The notes under the pieces are model-generated. The model ran no database searches. It was given only the letters and a program-made list of their open reading frames with translations, and was not told where the DNA came from. A stretch of 64,000 bases of DNA, taken from positions 2,480,001 through 2,544,000 of the forward strand of contig NC_088789.1 of NCBI RefSeq assembly GCF_949628265.1. The letters are read 5' to 3'. Source of the stretch: Cloeon dipterum (Eukaryota > Arthropoda > Insecta > Ephemeroptera > Baetidae). Of the stretch, positions 59,801 to 64,000 are shown piece after piece. The translations under genes were made by a program, and so were the position numbers. The stretch's first letter is position 1; every line of letters starts with the position of its first letter.

Positions 59801-62800
59801 AGCAATTTCCTTGTGCTCAATAATGTATTCCTGTTCATCTTGACTAAGAATAGTTACTATATAACTGTTTCCAGGCTCAAAAACGAACTCAAGGTTTTCT
59901 GGATACCCTCCGCTTTCCAATCCTGAATTAGAAAACAAAATACGCTTGCCGGTGCGATCCTTTTCCATTATTTCAAATTTCTCCAAACGACACAAATGTT
60001 TCCGGTCCCCCAACACCATCAATTTAATTCCTGCCGGCTTTTCAAAAGTGACACGCAAATTCTTTTCATCTGAAAAATCGATTTTTTTTGCTGTAAAATT
60101 TAAAGCGTTACCAAACAAAAAATGTGCATACTCAACGGGACGCATTTTGTGCGGAAATCACTTATTGTTTGATTTTCTGAACGCTGGCCGTCTTTTTCAA
60201 ATATTCTTAACAGGCAGTAGTACTCCTTCTGAGGATCCAGGTTTTCCAATAGGACGATGGGAGACTCAGTTTGACTGAAATTACGTTCAAAACCATTCTG
60301 CCAGATTCTATCCTCTCCACGAAACTTTATGAGGTCGGTAAAGTTTTTTTTTATAAAAGTCTATATATGAAGGTAATCTTACATAGCATGCGACGGAAAC
60401 GTGACTGAAATGTTCGCTTTTTTGGAAATCGTTGGGTCCGAAATTTATTTCAGCAGAATGAGGACCCAATGCGGTAATGTTAGGCGGCGAGTGAAAGTAC
60501 AGAATCCCTGCAATTTATCAAAATCAAACTTTATATTATGCATATTGAATTTTTTTATATTGGTATCTTACTCTCTTTGCAATCTGGACTCCTATATTCT
60601 TTTTCACAGCCATTTGCGCATAAGCCATCATGATGGCGATTTATTTTCTGGTTGAATTGTCTATTCTTACAGTAACGGTCGTAGTAAGCACAGTCAGGTC
60701 CATAGAAAGGCGATATACATTCTTGCAGAAAATCAATTTACGCAATCTAATTAGCTAGTTTATCTTACTTTTTCGGCATCTACCCCACTGTGGACTTTCA
60801 TCCATGTAACCAGATATACAAAAACATCCTTTGTAATCGCAAATTTCGACCTGTTTACAGTCGGGTTCATGAACTGCATTGCAGAGTGCTTTCGTTTCCT
60901 CCACTAAGAGTGGAAACATATTTTAAATAAAATGACATTTTACAAAATATCGTTTTGATTTTACATGTCAGTGGATGCAGCTCGTCGATAGAAAAATTTC
61001 GTTTTGTTACGGATGTAATGAAAAGGTCATCGTTTCCTCTTCCTAAAATCTCGCAGGATCGTGAAAGTTTATCACTTGATGTCATGAACGTAGTCTCTGC
61101 AAAAAAATATATGTTGCATGATCAAAAATTTAAAATCAAAATTGTCATTACTGCCGGTACAAAAGTAGACGCCTCCTATTAAAGAGCTCTCGCGTTTTGC
61201 ACTTATAATTATGGTGTGCTCTCCAGCTTCTAGTGGCTGAAGTATTCTTTTAGTTGACCAAGTTGTGGCATGAGTTTTTTCCAATTCGTGATGTGAATTT
61301 CCCAATTGGAGCCTAATCCCTTCATCTGGTGCAATGTAGATTATGTCAAAGCACACCGTTTGCGATGGATAGAGTGTAAACTGAGTTGTCATTTTGCTGT
61401 TTGGTTTTTTCGGCTTCAGATATTTATCTTAAAGAGAGGAGAATAAACATAAACACATATAAGACACTGTAAATTTTTCGATTGGCAAAATAAATAATTG
61501 GAATCTTTACGCAGAGAAGAATAGGGGAAACACATTGAAATTCTTTTAACTTCATCTCACCCAGTTTTAGTTTTAAAGATCCGGATTGTGCTGCATAGAT
61601 TTTGTAAAAGTGTGCTGTTTTCATAACTGGAAACTGTACCCATTTTGTATTTTTTGCCCTCTTTCTATAATAATTCTAGGGATTGCCGCTAAAGTTAATC
61701 AAATTCCCATACAAGAATAATATTGAGAGAGTTCAAATAATTATAATTAAAATTTAATTTAAAATATATTCTCGTTAAGCTCATTCTTGTCAACATCTGG
61801 TTTTGGCTTCTCTTGCAACCCTATTCATGAGCAAATATCTTTCGGCTTCCATTTTTTTGTACCTTTGGGATGGGGTCGAAGGAGTTTTAAATTTCAACGA
61901 TATTGATGAAAATGAGCTGCAGAATCTATTGATTGATATCAGGTTTGTCCTTAATTCTTAATTGTATTAAACGGCTCGCTCGTGCACTTCGTTATAATAA
62001 GTTTAGGCCATGAGTGTGTATGCGCCATTCGTCCATTAGTGAATAATTAGCAGCTTTTGAATTATCTAACTTGCAAAAGATACTTACATGCGTGGAGCTT
62101 GAATGTGGCCTTAGCTTTAAACGATTTGACACCAACGAATTTCATCATCTCGCGTGCGCTAAAAATTATTTATTATGGTCTTAAGCCATTATAAAAAATT
62201 TCAGAAATACATATAGCTTGCAACGAGTAGATTTTACCTAGGGTCTGATTCGTTGAATACTGTTAAATTATTGTTGACTGTCAATCGAAATTCTTGATAA
62301 TAAAATTTATTATTGTTGGTTTCTGTGGTGGTAAACTCGTTAGTTAAAATCGTCCATGTATTTCCTTTTTTAAGATACTCTGACTTCTGTGTTGGAAAAA
62401 GAAAATTTGATTCAGATCAAATGACAAACTGTCACACATAGTTGATATTATAATTTGAAAAATTACCTGAACAACGCTCTTTATCTCGGTGCAGCCCGAA
62501 ACAGGGTCGTTTTTTGGTATGCTAGAGCAGTATCTAAATTTGGATGTTCTTATATCAGACCATCCATCTACAGCCATGAGATAGCCACGATCGAAAGCAC
62601 TTCTTGGAGAAAAATGGAACTGAGCGCTATCCTTTGCAAGAACCGACGTGTGAAATCTCACTTTGGTTTGAGTTAATGGATCTCTAACAAAAAATGGTTC
62701 AGGACGGAATTGATGATCTGTCACAACATTACGAAATCCTGGAAAACAGTTTTATCAAACTCTTCATCGTTATATTATATAATAAAAGTATCTTTACTGT

Positions 62801-63374
62801 GCCATCTGATATCAGATACTGGATCAAATTCGTCATCCAAGTCTGGATTAAAATTAGGCAATACATCAAAGTCCTCTGTATTCCAATTTGTACAGTTGTT
62901 TGGAAAACCAGCAGCTAAGTCGCAATTGTATAGATTTAATGACGGGATGGAGTCTAGTTTCAAATCCTTAAATGGGAGCGCATCTCTTGGATCAACTTTA
63001 TACAACGCTGTGAACCCAAAATTTTAAATTAATTACGATTAATTCAATTATTTTCAATTCCGTTTAAAAATTCAAAAAAGGGAATTTAATTTAATTGAAT
63101 TTTGACTATTTTTATAGGTAAACATGTGTTAAGCGAATAGCTCAAAGATGAATAATTATATAAATCTAACCTGGATCCTTGACAAACGCAATGGTCCCAA
63201 TATCTGTTTCATTTGTAATGCAAGCGCTATCATATCCAGAGCTTTTGATGAAAAACAGGTATCCTTAAAAAACTTCAATTTTAGCAATTGTATACATTTT
63301 TTGTCTTGAATTTTACCTTCAATATGGAGAAAACAGGACAAGAAAAGAAATATTATCAATTGGAAAGTCAACAT
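56889..63374 (-). CDS. Receptor-type protein tyrosine phosphatase, inactive second domain
   Basis: Twenty-eight exons, all in phase, give 1,373 residues, from the signal peptide [15 protein letters not shown] (first exon 63374-63317) to the stop at 56889. The ectodomain has beta-rich segments resembling the insect FAMeT-type module (for example [19 protein letters not shown] and [11 protein letters not shown]). Two Cys-rich EGF-like exons (60903-60769, 60721-60572) and fibronectin-III-like sequence (60507-59794) follow. One TM helix (about 736-758) precedes tandem phosphatase domains. D1 has [16 protein letters not shown] (990-993) and [10 protein letters not shown] (Cys1022), all expected for an active enzyme. 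D2 has WPV for WPD and VVCHDGVTASG: Cys1303 remains but the catalytic Arg is Ala1309. Exon 24's intron carries a MITE. The subfamily is not assigned. The exon joins near 61,626 and 60,324 are the least certain. Confidence 0.88.
57830..58017. repeat. hAT-type MITE inside a PTPR intron, with target duplication
   Basis: Termini TAGAGGTCTCAGCC and GGCTGAGACCTCTA are perfect inverted repeats. The flanks ATAAACGG (57822-57829) and ATAAACAG (58018-58025) form an 8-bp target duplication with one mismatch. The element and one target copy account for 196 of the 253 bp in the intron between exons 23 and 24, so the intron was about 57 bp before insertion. Confidence 0.92.
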
Positions 63375-63537
63375 CGCACTTTTTTGTTTCCTCTCTCTTC
63401 AGAACTGAACGTTAAAAGCTATTCAATGCTTTCTTGTTTGACTACAATGCAACCACACGTGACTCATCTCTACCGCATCCGCTAAAATGGTTAGGGAAAC
63501 TTTATTATGCTGTAACATCAAAATAGTCTGAACAAAT
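63375..63537. other. PTPR promoter-proximal region
   Basis: Only about 160 bp separate the PTPR start codon from the next MITE, so the 5' UTR and promoter may overlap the element. I see no TATA/initiator pair that I would call. Confidence 0.4.
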
Positions 63538-64000
63538 TTAAAGAGGATAGATACTGCAAAATCCTGGAAAACCCTTGTTGTTCCTCTCTCTCATATCCCT
63601 TATGATGCAGTTGAAGCCAAAATTGACCTAAGTAGCAAAGATTGCATGCTTTTCAAGTGGTGAGAGGACTCTCTCCCTACTTGTAATCCTATTTTATTCC
63701 ACAGCAAAGAGTTTCCCTAAATGGTTTCACACGCTCTTGGACAGATCTCGACGAGAGGAATCAAAATCTGCCAAAAAATGTGGTGAAAGCGCTGCAAATT
63801 TTGGAGAAAATTAAATTTTAATATTTTAAGCATAGTCCTTTTTGATTAATTCAAATTGTAGAACAACTTATATTGAACATGAAAACAACCTCGAGTGGTC
63901 GCATTTTTCAAATATTGTAGAACAACTTGTTTATTGATCAACTGCTTATTGCATCCAACACTATTCAAATAATTTTCATTTTTTGAAAAACAATTCTTTT
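63538..64000 (-). repeat. TTAA-type MITE, right part beyond or at the window edge
   Basis: It starts TTAAAGAGGATAGATACTGC and continues colinear with 14600-15007, including TTGATCAACTGCTTATTGCA. A short internal duplication (AAATATTGTAGAACAACTT) makes it longer than the other copies. The far terminus is not reached. Confidence 0.85.

Noticed and set aside
60132-60274. Splitting a PTPR exon at the TTTCAG before TCAAACTGAG
   Set aside because: The frame reads continuously through it ([12 protein letters not shown]), giving an FN3-like strand. An intron is not needed.
1-64000. CRISPR arrays, operons, ribosome binding sites, tRNA or rRNA genes
   Set aside because: Spliced eukaryotic genes throughout. 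I saw no CRISPR-type direct repeats and no clear tRNA or rRNA sequence by eye, though a tRNA could be missed without a scan.

Overview
This is animal nuclear DNA, most likely from an insect. Genes are split into many exons by short GT-AG introns, the proteins belong to metazoan families (adhesion GPCR, receptor tyrosine phosphatase, CtIP, IWS1, Tret1-type sugar transporter), and the intergenic DNA is AT-rich and full of short non-autonomous DNA transposons. The species cannot be fixed from the sequence; a small-genome insect such as a mayfly would fit. All gene models were built by hand from splice consensus and reading-phase checks, without transcripts or homology searches.

Layout. Positions 1-19,100 hold no gene I can support. 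They contain GC-rich islands separated by AT-rich DNA, plus MITEs and fold-back elements. Positions 19,171-27,137 are a tandem array of five intact short-chain dehydrogenase/reductase (SDR) genes, all on the minus strand and all with damaged catalytic tetrads. Next, on the minus strand, is an adhesion GPCR (27,631-31,351). After about 3 kb without a gene come an FkbM-type methyltransferase (+, 34,340-36,407) and the DNA-end-resection factor CtIP (-, 36,424-37,961), whose stop codons lie 16 nt apart. A Tret1-like sugar transporter (-, 38,710-45,020) follows, then a small disordered protein with a YAP-type TEAD-binding loop (-, 47,505-50,440), a 1-kb hAT-type element with a perfect 8-bp target duplication, the elongation factor IWS1 (+, 52,590-56,187), and a complete 28-exon receptor protein tyrosine phosphatase (-, 56,889-63,374).

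The most notable items are the SDR array, in which every copy has lost the catalytic lysine while keeping an open frame, and the candidate TEAD/Scalloped cofactor. The genes do not form one pathway. The only real cluster is the SDR array. Mobile elements have shaped the window: one MITE sits in a PTPR intron, one lies in an SDR spacer whose empty site is preserved in a paralogous spacer, and two fold-back families carry sequences resembling NRF1 and CTCF binding sites.
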